Source: Phytopythium helicoides (Eukaryota; Oomycota; Peronosporomycetes; Pythiales; Pythiaceae). From it: a stretch of 64,000 nt of DNA. The DNA is taken from the NCBI GenBank assembly GCA_024867545.1, contig JANFNE010000006.1:744001-808000 (forward strand). Direction: 5' to 3'. The notes beneath the pieces are model-generated. The model made no database searches and was not told the origin of the DNA. It saw only the letters and a program-made list of their open reading frames with translations. Both the position numbers and the translations under genes were made by a program. Below are positions 19,297 to 31,300 of this stretch, one piece after another (position 1 is the first letter of the stretch; every line of letters starts with the position of its first letter).

Positions 19297-19967
19297 TGTT
19301 TGCAGTGACACTTGCTGGGAAGGCTTCAAAATGTGGAGTGAGAAGATGGATAGCTACTGACTGTCCTGCCTGTTGTCATGGTGTGTCCCTTCAGCAGCGT
19401 TCATCCTCAACCTGCGAGTACAGGAAGTAGCGTGCAGTGCAGTGCAACTGTTTGTGCTTGACGTTCGCGGCAATTCACTTTTGAAATCGCCTGGAACGGT
19501 CATGTCAGGACTGGAATGAGCGCCAGTAGTGCTGAGATCGTTTACGATCCGATTGGCACGCACAAAGATGAGCACCGTGTTTGCAGATTTTTACGCAAAC
19601 CATTGGAAGCATACGAATCTGTCGATTTGGAGCACGAGCAAGAAGGTCACCAACGGCTACGACACGCCATGTCCGTGGGGGACGACCTGAGTCGGCTGTA
19701 GCAGGCCGTTTAGGCGATGAGAGAGGCTCATTGGTAGCTAGCAGACTCTTACGCCTTGCCGTGGGTAGTGAGGCGTCGGAAAAAAAAACTAGAACCGAGG
19801 GCTTCGACGCTTGACTCGCCTCGATGAAATGCACGTTGAACTCGATGAAATGCACGTTGAAAGTGACGCAGTGCTCCATTGTATAGTATGTATCTAATGG
19901 CCAGGAATGGCTTTCCACGAGCAACCGACAACCATGGCGACAGCTACGTCGTCAGCAAATGAACTGG
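19297..19967. other. Intergenic with duplicated fragment
   Basis: Contains the second copy of the segmental duplication (19633-19945). No intact gene; the promoter of lipase copy 5 lies at its left edge. Confidence 0.45.
19633..19945 (+). repeat. Segmental duplication copy b, carrying a 3' gene fragment
   Basis: Matches 17476-17745, including the last codons and TGA of the secreted-protein gene, which here lack the rest of the gene. It differs by an extra tandem copy of a ~23-bp unit (contains GATGAAATGCACGTTGAA) near 19825-19860 and an insertion near 19893. Confidence 0.85.
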
Positions 19968-20902
19968 TTAACTGTCCCCGAGCGTGCGCATCATGCGACG
20001 GCGCATCTTGCGGAGCTGGTTGAAATTGTACCAGCTGTAGTTGGAGTTGTCATCAGCCTCGGCTCCCGTCTGTCCAGATGAAGTGGTCGTCGACCCGGTC
20101 GAAGTCGAAGTTGACGTCGACGTCGACGAGGTGCTCTCCCCGCTTCCGTTCGGGTTCGTGATCGGTACGCATTGCTCTATTGAGATCGCACACACAACCA
20201 TGTCAGTTTGGTTGCGTCACCAACGTCGAGAATTCGAGAGTAGCAGCCGACTACGCACTGTAGATCTGCCACTCTGGCGAGTGGAGAGCAAGCCAGTAGA
20301 ACGACACGAGGCAGTTGCCCTTGCACACCGAGTAGTCGGTCGGGATCTTGGCCGGGTACTCCGGGAACTTGGCGCGGCAGTCGTCGTAGTGCCAGACACG
20401 CGTGTCGTCGATCCACAGCTCGCATGGACCCTGAAACGAATTGATGCAAACCCGTCATTAGTTAGTTTCCACACGGAAGCCTCAGTTCAATCACAACACG
20501 TACGTGGTGTGAATCGAGGAAACCCTCCTTGTACTCGTCATTCTGCCACCAGAAGTCCGTGTAGCTGCTCACGTCGATGGGCGTCGCAGTCGACACGGAC
20601 CAGCCGTAGTCGGTCGCGATGGGGTCGCACATCTCCTTGAGCGACGAGTAGCCAGTGGCGGCCCAGTGCTCCGTGAATGACGCCGTGTTTTGCTCGGCGC
20701 CACCGCTGTAGGAGCCGCCGGAGAAACCCGAGTTTACGCTCGCTGACGTGACAGCGTTGAAGCCTGTGTAGAACTCGATGTTTGGGTTGGACTGATATGT
20801 TGCCTTAGGCTTGGAGATGTATCCGTGAGCGTTGACTTGTTCGATGGGTAGGATCACAAAAACGACTGGCAGGAGAACTGAGGTGGCAGCGAATGCGATC
20901 AT
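19968..20902 (-). CDS. AA17 lytic polysaccharide monooxygenase (class A)
   Basis: Three exons: 20902-20504, 20430-20259, 20176-19968 (259 aa; introns 73 and 82 bp, phases 0 and 1). Signal peptide ends ILPIEQVNA; mature start HGYISKPKATYQSNPNIEFYTG. The second His lies in DSHH|GPCELWIDD; then VSFYWLAL and QIYKQCVPITNPNGSG. A short Ser/Thr linker ends in an acidic/basic tail with KMRRRMM. The closest relative is the gene at 49234 on the other side of the housekeeping block: even the first intron is similar (reads VVIELRLPCGN in the open frame of both). It lies just outside the left inverted arm. Confidence 0.88.
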
Positions 20903-22085
20903 GGTTGCGACTTTATCTGGGAGTGGGATGCCGGGATTTGAGCGGTGGAAGTGAAAAGTCGGAATGGCAACTTGGGCCAGAAATTAAAGCTCGGCACGCG
21001 ATCGAACAGCGAAGCCTTCGACGGCTGAAGAATACGTCGTACTCGGGAATCTCGCATTATACCTTCACATGTGGTTCGTGCCGTTTTTTCATGCTGTGCC
21101 TCCTTTTCAGGAGTTACGACCTTGAAGCATGTAAAGGTTGAGAACAGTTGTCGGGACTGTAAAGTGCTCGCGCACTTGATTCGCTGCCACCATGAATGGC
21201 CCCAAGCATGATGCAAACAGAACCTGACACTTTTGAAAGAAATGAACACACCGCCAAATGGGGATTGAGTGTCCCGGGACCGATGCTGCTATTGGAAGAA
21301 GCTCGGTCAGCATGCCCACTTGGCAATGAAGCAGCATGTCATTGTAGATACGCTCAAACGATTTAAGACCCCTGACATGCGTAAGCTGCCCTGGAGAGGA
21401 AAGTGAGCAACGCAAGGGAAAGGATGGATGCCCATCTTCTTTGTGATACATCAGTGACAACTTTCCTTCTCCAACCTGCTGATCGAACGCCTCTAAACAC
21501 TCAGACAGCTGGTGCCCCGCCACCACGTCGCTACCTTAGCAGTAGAGTAGTTAGTGCACTCGTCGGAGTCCGGCGCTCTTCTATCTAGCGACCTTAGTAC
21601 CCTGGATTTTCAGATCGTAGTAGTAGTAGTAAAAGATCAAGTAGAGCGGGTGTTGAGGCAGTCACTTATGTTACCTTCGTCGCCACGCTTCCGCAGTGGA
21701 AGCACCGCACAAGCACTTTAACGCGACCAAAAGACCGACTGCACAACACTGAGTGAGCAAGTGAATCACTTAGTGATGGGCACTCGTTATCGTCAAAACG
21801 AAGCCTTCACCCTGTCGATCCTCTACCTATGAGTCGATCAGGAATGTGACGACGACTGCCTGGCAACCACAGCAGAGTTTAACCAATTGGGAAAGAGCAA
21901 GAAAGAAATCAGTGGCGAAGACACGCTGTACACTTGAATGATCTGCAGTTGTTCCTCGTTCAAGCGACGAAGGTGACAGATCCGACACTTTACGCCTCGT
22001 TGTTGTCAGTCAAATGTGAAGCTGGAAGTAGACAGTTCTGCGTCGCTTTGTTTACCAAATCCTACAGCGCGTTTTGATATACAAG
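20903..22085. other. Intergenic upstream of AA17 at 20902; no convincing gene
   Basis: The first ~110 bp resemble the promoters at 26210-26330 and 49120-49215. A 139-codon open frame at 21107-21526 minus has no known motif or signal peptide, so I do not call it a gene. A short GTA repeat lies at about 21598-21612. Confidence 0.45.
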
Positions 22086-22733
22086 TTGATCACTGTGGTG
22101 AAACTGAGTGGCAGTTGTGAAGGCAACCAGATAGAGGTGTGAAGATACAAAACAGAAAGCAAGAGATCAAGATGGAAGAAGAATAGCGGCTCATATCGCT
22201 CCGCTCACTCACGCTGCCTTGGAATTGGAACAGCGGACGTTCATCAATGAGGGGGACGAGGCATCCGAAGAGAGCCAAGCACCAAACCCATCGACTTCCC
22301 GATTCAATGAGCGAAGCCCGGCAAAGTCATCACCGCTATTGAGATTGTCTACATTGGAAAACCAAGTAGAAATGACTATACTATAGAAATGATCCTGTGT
22401 AAGTACGGTCTTGCTCTTTGACCGAGAGGTGTCTCAAATCATTATACTTTACAAGCCTCCCGTACGTCTTCTTTTGAGATACAAACCATACGATCCAAAT
22501 GTATTGGTGCGAACAGACAGGACACGCTGGAACATGTATCAATCAAATCGGTCTCGCGAAAACATCGGCATGACAGCCAACTCCCAACTCAATAGCGATG
22601 CTCTCAAACTCTTGAGATCCCAGCCATTCCACAGAAACACGCCTTTTACCACCGCTTGCATTCCCACACATTACTCATGACGACAACATCTAAACTCAAC
22701 GCGCGATGGTCAATCAGTACCAGTAGTTGGCGC

Positions 22734-23470
22734 TCAGTTCCCAGCCTTGAGCGCGCGCATCATGCGACGGCACATCTTGCGGTCCATTCGGCGTTGGCTG
22801 CAGCCGTCTTCGCTGTCGTCAAGATCGTCATCAGCTTCCGCTTCCGTCTGGCTCGACGCCGTCGTGGTCGTGGAAGTCGAGGCTGTCGTAGATGAAGTTG
22901 AATTCGAGGACGTTGACGAGGTGCTCGCACCGGTTCCGTTCGGATTCGTGATCAGCACGCATTGCTCTAGAGGGAAAACGACATCACATGCCGCCAAAGT
23001 TAGCTCAGTGGTCATGGGGTGGATCGAGACACGAATATGCACGCACTGTAGATCTGCCACTGCGACGAGTGAAGTGCGAGCCAGTAGAAGACGACAAGAC
23101 AGTCTCCGTTGCAAACGGAGTAGTCGGTCGGGATGCTGGCTGGGTAGTCAGGGAACTCGGCGCGACAGTCGTCGTAGTGCCACACACGCGTGTCGTCGAT
23201 CCACAGCTCGCATGGACCCTTCACCAACAAAATCAACATCGGGTTTACCGTTCAGTCCACCTGTCTAAAGAACGTACTCGATTCGAGCAGAAAGCGCTTG
23301 TACAAACTTACATGATGCGAGTCGAGGAAACCTTCTTGGTACTGGTCATTCTGCCACCAGAACTCCGTGTAGCTGCTCACGTCGATGGGCGTCGCAGTCG
23401 ACACGGACCAGCCGTAGTCGGTCGCGTAGGGATCACACATCTCCTTGAGCGATGAGTAGCCCGTGGTAGC
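22734..23470 (-). pseudogene. AA17 class A pseudogene, 5'-truncated
   Basis: Near-identical inverted copy of the AA17 gene at 52520-53492, including both introns (donor after 23312, second exon from 23218). Similarity stops abruptly near 23470 within GYSSLKEMC. The signal peptide, the copper His1 and about 85 residues are therefore gone, replaced by unrelated sequence. The rest of the frame, including DSHH, GPCELWIDD, FYWLALHSSQW and the KAGN end, is undamaged, so truncation is recent. It could still be transcribed but cannot make a copper-binding secreted enzyme. Confidence 0.85.
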
Positions 23471-24590
23471 TCTTTGTGCGGTGAAAGTAAGCTGCGTTCA
23501 GGGCGAATCTTGGGTTCCTGCTGTAAATGCCGACGGGGAATTCCGCAACGACTATTCTCAGTAAGAACTTCTTACTAAGAGGCTCCATCGGCAATGACAA
23601 ACCTCCTTGCTGTGTCCCATGGCAGTGCATTTAACGAAGTTCGGCATGTACTTTGGAATGCCCGAACAGAAAGCGATGGTATCATCTATTATGAGGACGA
23701 TCAGAAAAACTGGCAGGAGAGCACAATCATAGTTCTTTCGAAACTAGTGGACATGGAATTTGAGTCGTGGAACAAACAATGTAGTGCGAATACTAACCTT
23801 GAAGCGATGAACAGGGACCAGTCGACAATGATCAGTGTCATCTTGCGTGGTTCACTTATATAGAGACACCTCGCTTAAACCTCCACGCAGACTCGCTCTC
23901 AGGACAACTTGGCACTCGTTCTGGTGATCCAGCTGGTGCTGAGAGAAAATGTTGTGCGCTTATGTGCGGTCCTCTTCATCGCGTCGATGCTAATGAGAAG
24001 AATGAGAGCGCAGCGTAAGGACATATGACGCGAGCCTAGACTTCAGTCGTCAAATATCTAATGTTGCAGCATCCCTCTGACACTGCTTCCGGATAATTCC
24101 CACTAGAGATGCTTTTATCCGGAACTATACATTTTAGTATCCGGATACACGGTAAACAATTACGAATATCACATCAACAACTAGTTATCGTGAGTCAAAG
24201 TAAAGGTGGCTCGCGTCTACCGATAGTTATCGTGCATGACTACAGATGGGATATCTTTTGAGCACAATCGCTCCATCAACGATAGGAAAAGAACTGCTGG
24301 AGGCGTCGAAAATGCCGACATCCCAGAGAATACTGAGCCTGCAGCGTTGCCAGGCTATTTTGAAGAAGACCAAGGGATAGCGATCGCACGGGTTTGGGAA
24401 CTGCCTCATGTGGTTTGTGTCCTTCAGCTCACTTCTACTCTGACCTCGAGCATCGGTTTCATGCCCATGCTCCTCTTGGTCACGCAGCGAAATCACTCGA
24501 TTGGGTGACCAAAACTATCTAGCATTCGCTCCGACGGGCACTTCATCATCAGGGTCATTTCCAATTTTGCGCTCCACCCCAACAAGCAAC
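23471..24590. promoter_or_regulatory. Head-to-head A/B promoter region, left arm
   Basis: Mirror of 51479-52519. Holds two GTTATCGTG elements (24184-24192, 24226-24234; the reverse complement of CACGATAAC) and three TCCGGA-centred elements (from 24088, 24117, and the 12-bp palindrome GTATCCGGATAC at 24137-24148). Order and spacing match the right arm in inverted orientation. It now drives at most the B gene at 24591, because its A partner is truncated. Confidence 0.6.
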
Positions 24591-25519
24591 ATGCTCACCA
24601 TCCAAGCCTGCATCGCGTCCGCGCTCGGAGCTGCCGCGCTCCTCCTCCCTTCCGTCCAAGGACACGGATATATGCTGCTACCAGAAACCAAGTTCACCAC
24701 CGACAAGAAAAACTACTATGCCTACGTCGTTCCACCCACGGATGTGCCTCCCGAGTCGGACTACTGGACGGGTGATGCTGAGAAGAACGCCGCCAACTTC
24801 AAAACCAACTATGCCAAGATCAACCCGAGTAGCCTCCGTGACTTCATCCTTGCGAACGAGACTCGAACGACCGATGATGTCCCCTCTGGCGGAACCGCGG
24901 AGTGCGGATATTCAATTCCGGACGCCGATCCGCAACCGCTACCAGACCACATCGAGTACGGTAACTACGCCAAAGACATTATCCACCCGGGTCCGTGCGA
25001 GGCTTGGTGTGATGACGAGATCGTCGTGGACTTTGCGGAAGACTGCCGCATTTACCAGGGGATCGACATCCCGTACGCCAAGGAGAAGTGCGTGGGAAAG
25101 AGTCGTTTGACCTTCTACTGGCTTGCGACTCATTTCTCGCCGTTCCAGGTCTACAGTAAGCTCGTCATCTTTATGGCTTTCATTTGTTTCGTCTAGATCG
25201 CTAACTTTGGTTGTTTCTGCTTATAGTCAGCTGCGTTCCGCTGCAAGGAGCGACGTCTAACTCAACATCGAGTTCAGCAGCGAGTTCGGGTGACGATTCT
25301 GTGTCAGCCTACTCGGATTCGGGCTCAACAACCAGTGCTACGACTACTTCAAGTGGCAGCATTGGCTTTGAGGCTGTCTCTCCGACCACAACAGCTCCAA
25401 TCGCCACTACTGCCACACCTACGCCGACCACCAGTACCCCAACGACGAGCGACACTTCAGAGAGCAGCGAAGTTGGAGCCGAAGCGTCTACTAGCTGCAA
25501 CATCAAGAGAAAGAAGTAG
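24591..25519 (+). CDS. Class B AA17-like monooxygenase, secreted (copy B1)
   Basis: Two exons 24591-25155 and 25227-25519 (285 aa; intron 71 bp, phase 1). Signal peptide MLTIQACIASALGAAALLLPSVQG; mature start HGYMLLPETKF, so His1 is kept. The overall plan matches AA17: a His two residues before GPCEAW (DIIHPGPCEAWCDD), RLTFYWLATHFSPFQVY, then ISCVPLQGATS, a Ser/Thr linker and a terminal Cys with KRKK. It differs from class A by extra cysteines (AWCDD, EDCRIY, EKCVG), a longer PDADPQPLPDHIEYGN loop and absence of the first intron. Substrate may therefore differ from pectin. The intron is a mosaic: its first ~17 bp match copy B4, the rest copies B2 and B3. Confidence 0.8.
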
Positions 25520-27241
25520 GCCGTGAGATTGATGTGATGGTGGTCTTTTTGTAGACTTGCTGGTGTTCCTCGTCCACTTGATCGGTTGTCGTGATTTTCA
25601 AGCAAGCTTTGGTTTAAAGTTTATTGTGTGTCGTAATTTGTTGGTCACTTGCGTCTTGTATTTCCAGTCGTACATGCATCGATGGCTAGAAATGGCAAAG
25701 AGGTTGTGATCTTCGCTAAGGTACTCCCGCCATTCCACCTAGAGCAACCACTTCGAAACTCAACACCTCAACATGTTGGTTGGCGTTGACGGCGTGTTCG
25801 TTCTGCTACCGTTTCAAAGCCTGAAGTGTTCGTTTGGTCGTGACCTTCGAGGATTATACAGCAGCACTGTTGATCTGTCACTTGAACGAATATTCCATGA
25901 GCTAGTAGGAGGACAAGAGGCAACGATCGCCGCCACAACTCAGCGGTAACCGATAGTAATCGGAGCCCACATCTCCTCATGCAATGAGTAGCCCATTATA
26001 GCTTGAAAGATGCGAGGTTCTTATCAGGAGGCTGCAAGTATTGCCGAGATGTTTCCGCGGATGCTGAATGCTGAGAGATGTCTACGTGCGTCTAGAACTG
26101 CGTCTCGATATTGAAATTGTTCCGAAGTTTGGGCTTGGAGTTGAGACTACACGCGCAGACTTGGCCGCACACTAGCGCACGGAGGCAGCAATAATCGTCA
26201 CGATGCTCTCAAAACTGGTGGAAGCGAAACGTCGAATTGGCAACTCGCGCAAGAGAGAAAGAGAGAGAGAGAACGAAGGAGATTAAAAGCGCACAACGGT
26301 ATCGAACAGTGAACTCCTCTGTTCGAGCAGCGTTTGCTCAACAAGTTCGTGGGTCTAGCTCGTGCCTCGCCAATCCTAGTGCCATGATGCTGTACGCACA
26401 TCGTTATCGGGATCACGCACGACGAACGTGTTTCCCTCTACCTCATTCGTAAAGGTGATGCTGCTGCGACCAGTACCCAGCGGATCGTTCCATTGAACCA
26501 TCTGCAATGGAGAGTAAAGGCCTGAACTGGGTTCAGTGGGCTCTAGTGTGCGCCTCTCCTTGTTGGTCGGACCCCAATCTCAAGACCTGTTGATTATGTA
26601 AATGTGAAAATGTGAGGGAGGCACAGCAGTTGCGTGCCAATACAGTTGGAGGTCACGAGGACAGGCCACCAAACGGCTGCGTAGCGCATGATGACCGCCA
26701 GTATAGTCACTGCACAGCCTTTGCGCGCTCGTCACCGAGCAGTCGACAGGAACTGCGCACATCACCTCTCCACGTGTTAGGGATAACCGAGAACAAGACG
26801 AATCAAAGAACGCTATACGGAGCTAGTATACAATGTGTAGAGAAAAGTCACGTCACCGCCTGGTTATCGCGACAACGCAATCGGGCATTCCGTTGAGTCA
26901 ACGACTCTACAGCACTCCAGCTGGTCCGGGAGAGCGCAAGTCGAGACCTGCAAAGAGCTCACGAATGGCTGAGAGCTGATGGATAGCGTCGCACGGCGGT
27001 CACGACAGCTTGCGCTGCGGAAGGTTCGCGATTAGCATGGAGAAACGTGATTCTAGTCGCTCAGCTCGTACTGTACCAGCACGTTCGATCAGGCGATTGG
27101 CATCACTGCTCACGCACAGTGAAACGATGTATTTGCTGTTTGAGCATGCCTCCTTGCGAATTAAAATCGTGAGCGCTGACGGTCTCGACTACTCCGCCAG
27201 TCACCTCATTTCCAGTTTTGCGCTCCGCCTCAACAAGCAAC
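25520..27241. other. Intergenic with A-type relic and B2 promoter
   Basis: Contains a decayed AA17 copy (25858-26180) and its promoter remnant (26210-26430, including ATCGTTATCGGGATCACGC, similar to 49000-49025 inverted), plus a short GA-rich tract near 26255-26275. No further gene in 26440-27241. Confidence 0.5.
25858..26180 (-). pseudogene. Highly decayed AA17 class A relic
   Basis: Patches match class A genes in order: CACTGTTGATCTGTCAC (exon 2 end), CACATCTCCTCATGCAATGAGTAGCCCAT (SLKEMC region, exon 1) and GTTTGGGCTTGGAG (SKPK region after the signal peptide). Internal deletions and stops remove any frame. The adjacent 26210-26330 resembles class A promoters. It occupies the place that mirrors the intact A gene at 49234. 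Confidence 0.65.
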
Positions 27242-28132
27242 ATGCTCACCATCCAAGCCTGCATCGCGTCCGCTCTCGGAGCTGCCGCGCTCCTCCTCCC
27301 TTCCGTCCAAGGACACGGATACATGCTGCTACCAGAAACCAAGTTCACCACCGACAAGAAAAACTTCTTCGCGTATGTCGTCCCGCCCACGGACGTGCCT
27401 CCCGAGTCGGACTACTGGACGGGTGATGCTGAGAAGAACGCCGCCAACTTCAAAACCAACTATGCCAAGATCAACCCGAGTAGCCTCCGTGACTTCATCC
27501 TTCAGCACGAGATTGTGTCATCGGAGCCGGATGACCGTCCTGAGGGAGGCACTGCCGAGTGTGGATTCTCCATTCCGGACGCCGATCCGCAACCGCTGCC
27601 AGACCACATCGAGTACGGCAACTACCGCAAGGATATCATCCACCCGGGTCCGTGCGAGGCTTGGTGTGATGACGAGATCGTCGTGGACTTTGCGGAAGAC
27701 TGCCGCATTTACCAGGGGATCGACATCCCGTACGCCAAGGAGAAGTGCGTGGGAAAGAGTCGTTTGACCTTCTACTGGCTTGCGACTCATTTCTCGCCGT
27801 TCCAGGTCTACAGTACGTCGATCCTTTATGGCTTTCATTTGTTTCGTCTAGATCGCTAACTTTGGTTGTTTCTGCTTATAGTCAGCTGCGTTCCGCTGCA
27901 AGGTGCGACGTCTAACTCGACGACCACGACCACGACCACTGCTCCGACTGCAACGACTGTCACCCCCACAGTCACCACCAGTGCTCCTACCACGAACGCG
28001 CCGGCGTCAACTACTGCTGCCCCAACCACGAGTGCTCCTACGACAAGTACCCCCTCGAAGAGTGACGCCTCGGTTGGCAGCGAAGTTGGAGCCGAAGCAT
28101 CTACCAGCTGCAACATCAAGAGGAAGAAGTAG
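27242..28132 (+). CDS. Class B AA17-like monooxygenase, secreted (copy B2)
   Basis: Two exons 27242-27812 and 27882-28132 (273 aa; intron 69 bp, phase 1). Same signal peptide and HGYMLLPETKF start as B1. It has a two-residue longer, divergent loop (EIVSSEPDDRPEGG) where B1, B3 and B4 have TTDDVPSGG. The conserved IIHPGPCEAWCDD, FYWLATHFSPFQVY and SCVPLQGATS are kept. The linker is a plain Thr/Ala/Pro run ending TSCNIKRKK. The intron is essentially the same as in B3 on the opposite arm, evidence for inter-arm conversion or recent origin. Confidence 0.8.
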
Positions 28133-28358
28133 GTTGCTGTGCTGGCTTGTAGAAAGCGTTATATGTCGATGGTTGAGTTATCGATGCGGATTACTCCATG
28201 GCATCGTTCGTTTAGATGTTCAAACATGCTCTGTATTGTTGAGTGTTTGCAAACTTACTTTGTCATTACATGATAGCATACAGGATTATCAATGGCGGAA
28301 GCAGCATTCGCTCTCGTTCGGGCCTGAACACACATACCGTATCGTTTCACCACTCCGG

Positions 28359-31300
28359 TTAGCTACTAGCCTGCAAGCGGTAGGCTTCAATGGTTGAGGC
28401 GCACGATTCGGAGTCATGCACAGTGATGTACATCCTGCTCACGCGGCTTTTAGCCTCGACATCAGAATCATCTCCGCTACTTGTTTCTGCACCGAGGAGC
28501 TCGTCTTCTGTCAGAGAGCTAGTTGGCCGACGGGACATCCAACTTTGGGGTGCCTGCTTCCAAAACAAGAACATTTGTCAGGCGCTGGAGAATGCAGAGT
28601 GCCCTCACAACAACAAGCATTAAAACCTACATTGAACTCGAGCACCAACGAGTTTTGGAGGTCTGAAACTTGAGAAATTGAGCGAATCGCAGTTAGTGAG
28701 CACGTCGCCTCCACCAGAGCAACTCCTTCGCGACTGGATGCCCACGAGTTTAGCAGCATGATAGATGAAGGCGTTAATACCAGCTCCCGCTCGCCAACAC
28801 GCTCCAGATCTGCGCTGAGGTAACTCGTTGGTTCATCGCCTCCGTTGGTTGAGCCTTGAGTGTTTTCGTCTTCCTTCAATCGGATTTCGTACTTGGAGGC
28901 GTGGTAGAATCGGAAATCTTTGCATGCACCGGCAGCGTTCTTTTTCCATTTGGAAAGGTTGACATATTTTGCCCCTTCAACCCGCTCGTCAGAAGAATAT
29001 TCGCTGCTATCACTGCTGTATTCCCCAGACTCCATGTCCTTGGAGTCTTGTGTCACGACCGATGCAGACGATGCATCCACCGAGTTGGATGACAGTGAGC
29101 GACGTCTCGAGGCTGTTAATCGCGCAGCAACTGCAACAGCTTTATCCAAAATGGTACTCCCAGTACGAAGAGAATTTAGTGAGTTGGAGGAGCTGCTATG
29201 CGTTGCGCTGAACAGTGACGCTGCAGACGGACGGGAACTCACTCGTGGAGCTGCCCCATTCGCAGAGGTGGTTGTCGAGGCTGCAGTTTCGTCACCCACA
29301 GCGTCATCCTCACTCATGCCATGACTTGCGCTTTCGCTTTCTGGCTTGGGGACCACAAGTGGAGACGTTCGGCAACTTGCACTTGGCTCGCTGTAAGGTC
29401 CCCATCCAAACTCATCCGATCCTCCCCTGACGCGGAACAGATACGAGGTGTTGGGCATAAGGTCCGACACCGTAAACTTCAGCATATCGCCGTTGATCTC
29501 TTGCTTGACCGTCCACCACATCGATGCTAACCGGTCCTTCGAATATTGAATCTGGTACTTGGTCACACCCATGTCGTTTATGGGATCCCACGTCACCACG
29601 ATCTCAGTCTGGGAAGCAGGAAATACTTGTAGAATGTGTGGAGGCAACAATACTATCGCAGGCGCAGGGGCTGCTGGTGGAGGCGCATCCGAGACACTGG
29701 AGGAAGAAGGTGGGGCCGGAGAACTGCTATTACTGCTACTCGCGGTAGACGATGTTGATGCGCTGGTCTTGATACCGCTTGCTGACAAGAGCGACGAGAC
29801 GACTGATTTCGCCTGCTCTTGAATCGCCAATGTCGGCTTGCTTACCTTCGACGGTTCGGCCATATCTTCAGTGATACGCTCCAGCACCAACGCACCATCC
29901 AGCGTATTCTCGAATGCCCACACACCAACATCGTCCAGCGGGTTCGTCACCAAAATATCTGCATCCGAGCCACCTCGATTAGCTCCAGTCCCGGTCAGAC
30001 GAACAAATATCTGATTAGTGCCAGGCGCCACAATGCGCTTGTCACACTGGAGAATGCAGCCCTTCTCAAACACAATATCCAGCTTCTCGCCATCGAACTC
30101 AGGTCTCTTGCGTGCTCGGAGGCTCAAAAGAACGCGGAAGAAAAAGTCGCCGTGCTCTACTATGCTTGGGCACACCCCAGCCAAGAACACCGGTCCATGC
30201 TGCGGTTTCTTTTCATCTTCACCAGACGACTTAGTCTGAGTATTTTCCTCTGGGGTATGACCAATTGAAGACTCCCCTTCCTTGTCAAGGGTAGACATTG
30301 AGCTACTTGACACGCTGTATGGCCCCCATTTGCCCCCAGTCCCGCAACGAACGCGAAACACAATCGACTGACCAGGATCAAGGCCAACCATGGTGCCATT
30401 TGTATGCTCAGTGATCCCTGAGTTGCCAATTTCAGCCTCGCCCTTGCTATCTTGGTGTTTGATGGTAGCGGAGACCCACGGATTGAAGTTAAACTCAGAC
30501 TGGTAGGCATACTGCAGCTGATACTTGCTGTTAGGAAGAGGAAGCTTGCTCCAAGTGATGCACACAGAGTGAGCTGTAGCACTGACAAGAGTCGGAGCCA
30601 TTGGAGGGATCGATATCGCATCAAAAGCGTCCATCGACTTCTTTCGCTTCGGGCTCTGAAGGCGAAGCACCAGCGGTCGCGATGCGTCTTTCACCATCTC
30701 GATCACGGTCAGGAAAGGAATGTCAGCCAAGCTTTGTCCATTCACGGAGACAAGGAGGTCTCCTGGAGTAATTTGCTGGCTCTCGGAAGCCTGGCTGTCT
30801 GGGACAATGCTATCTACCACGGTCTGGAACTTCTTGGATGTTCGAGATTTTTGGAAAAGGATGCCGAGCGAGCCTGCCTGGAACACCACCTCTTTGTACT
30901 GCAAACTCTTCTCAAGTGCTTCTCGAGTCTTTTTGCATACCTCAAGCCACTCCTCTTCACCCACAAGCTGGTGCTCAGAGATTGCGACATATTGTGCCAT
31001 TTGCTCCTCAGCGCTATTCGAGCCGCGACTCGCGCTTGTAACAACATCTTTCGCTGCTGCCTTGAGCGACAGCAGGCGCTGGGAGAAGCTCGACGCAGTC
31101 AGTGATTTCGTAGATTTAGACTTGCTCACAGGATTGCTGCTGTTCGCTGAAGACGCCGAGGTGCCTGCAGTATCTGCCGACGAATCAGTTAGGGTCCCAC
31201 TCCCTTCGCTCAAATTCCCCTCGTCATTTGATGTCGTACGAGACCGACTTCCCAAGCCAATCTTTGCAAAAAGTCTGAAAGCCGGCCCCGAACCAGCAGC

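Larger units (their letters stand above)
22086..28140. repeat. Left arm of a large inverted duplication (A/B AA17 array)
   Basis: Inverted relative to 47190-54143. The outermost block 22086-22733 is nearly the reverse complement of 53493-54143 and encodes the same spurious 89-aa frame in both. Going inward the order is A (pseudo, 22734-23470), B (24591), A (relic, ~25858-26180), B (27242). This mirrors A (52520), B (50558), A (49234), B (47262) on the right, with every orientation reversed. Outer edges are defined by loss of similarity near 22086 and 54143. Confidence 0.8.

Noticed and set aside
21107..21526. 139-codon minus frame
   Set aside because: No recognised domain or signal peptide, isolated in AT-richer intergenic DNA; it could be a decayed mobile gene but I cannot support it.
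22411..22680. 89-aa frame conserved in both inverted arms (also 53545-53814)
   Set aside because: Conservation is explained by duplication of the whole flank; no signal peptide, motif or coding bias.
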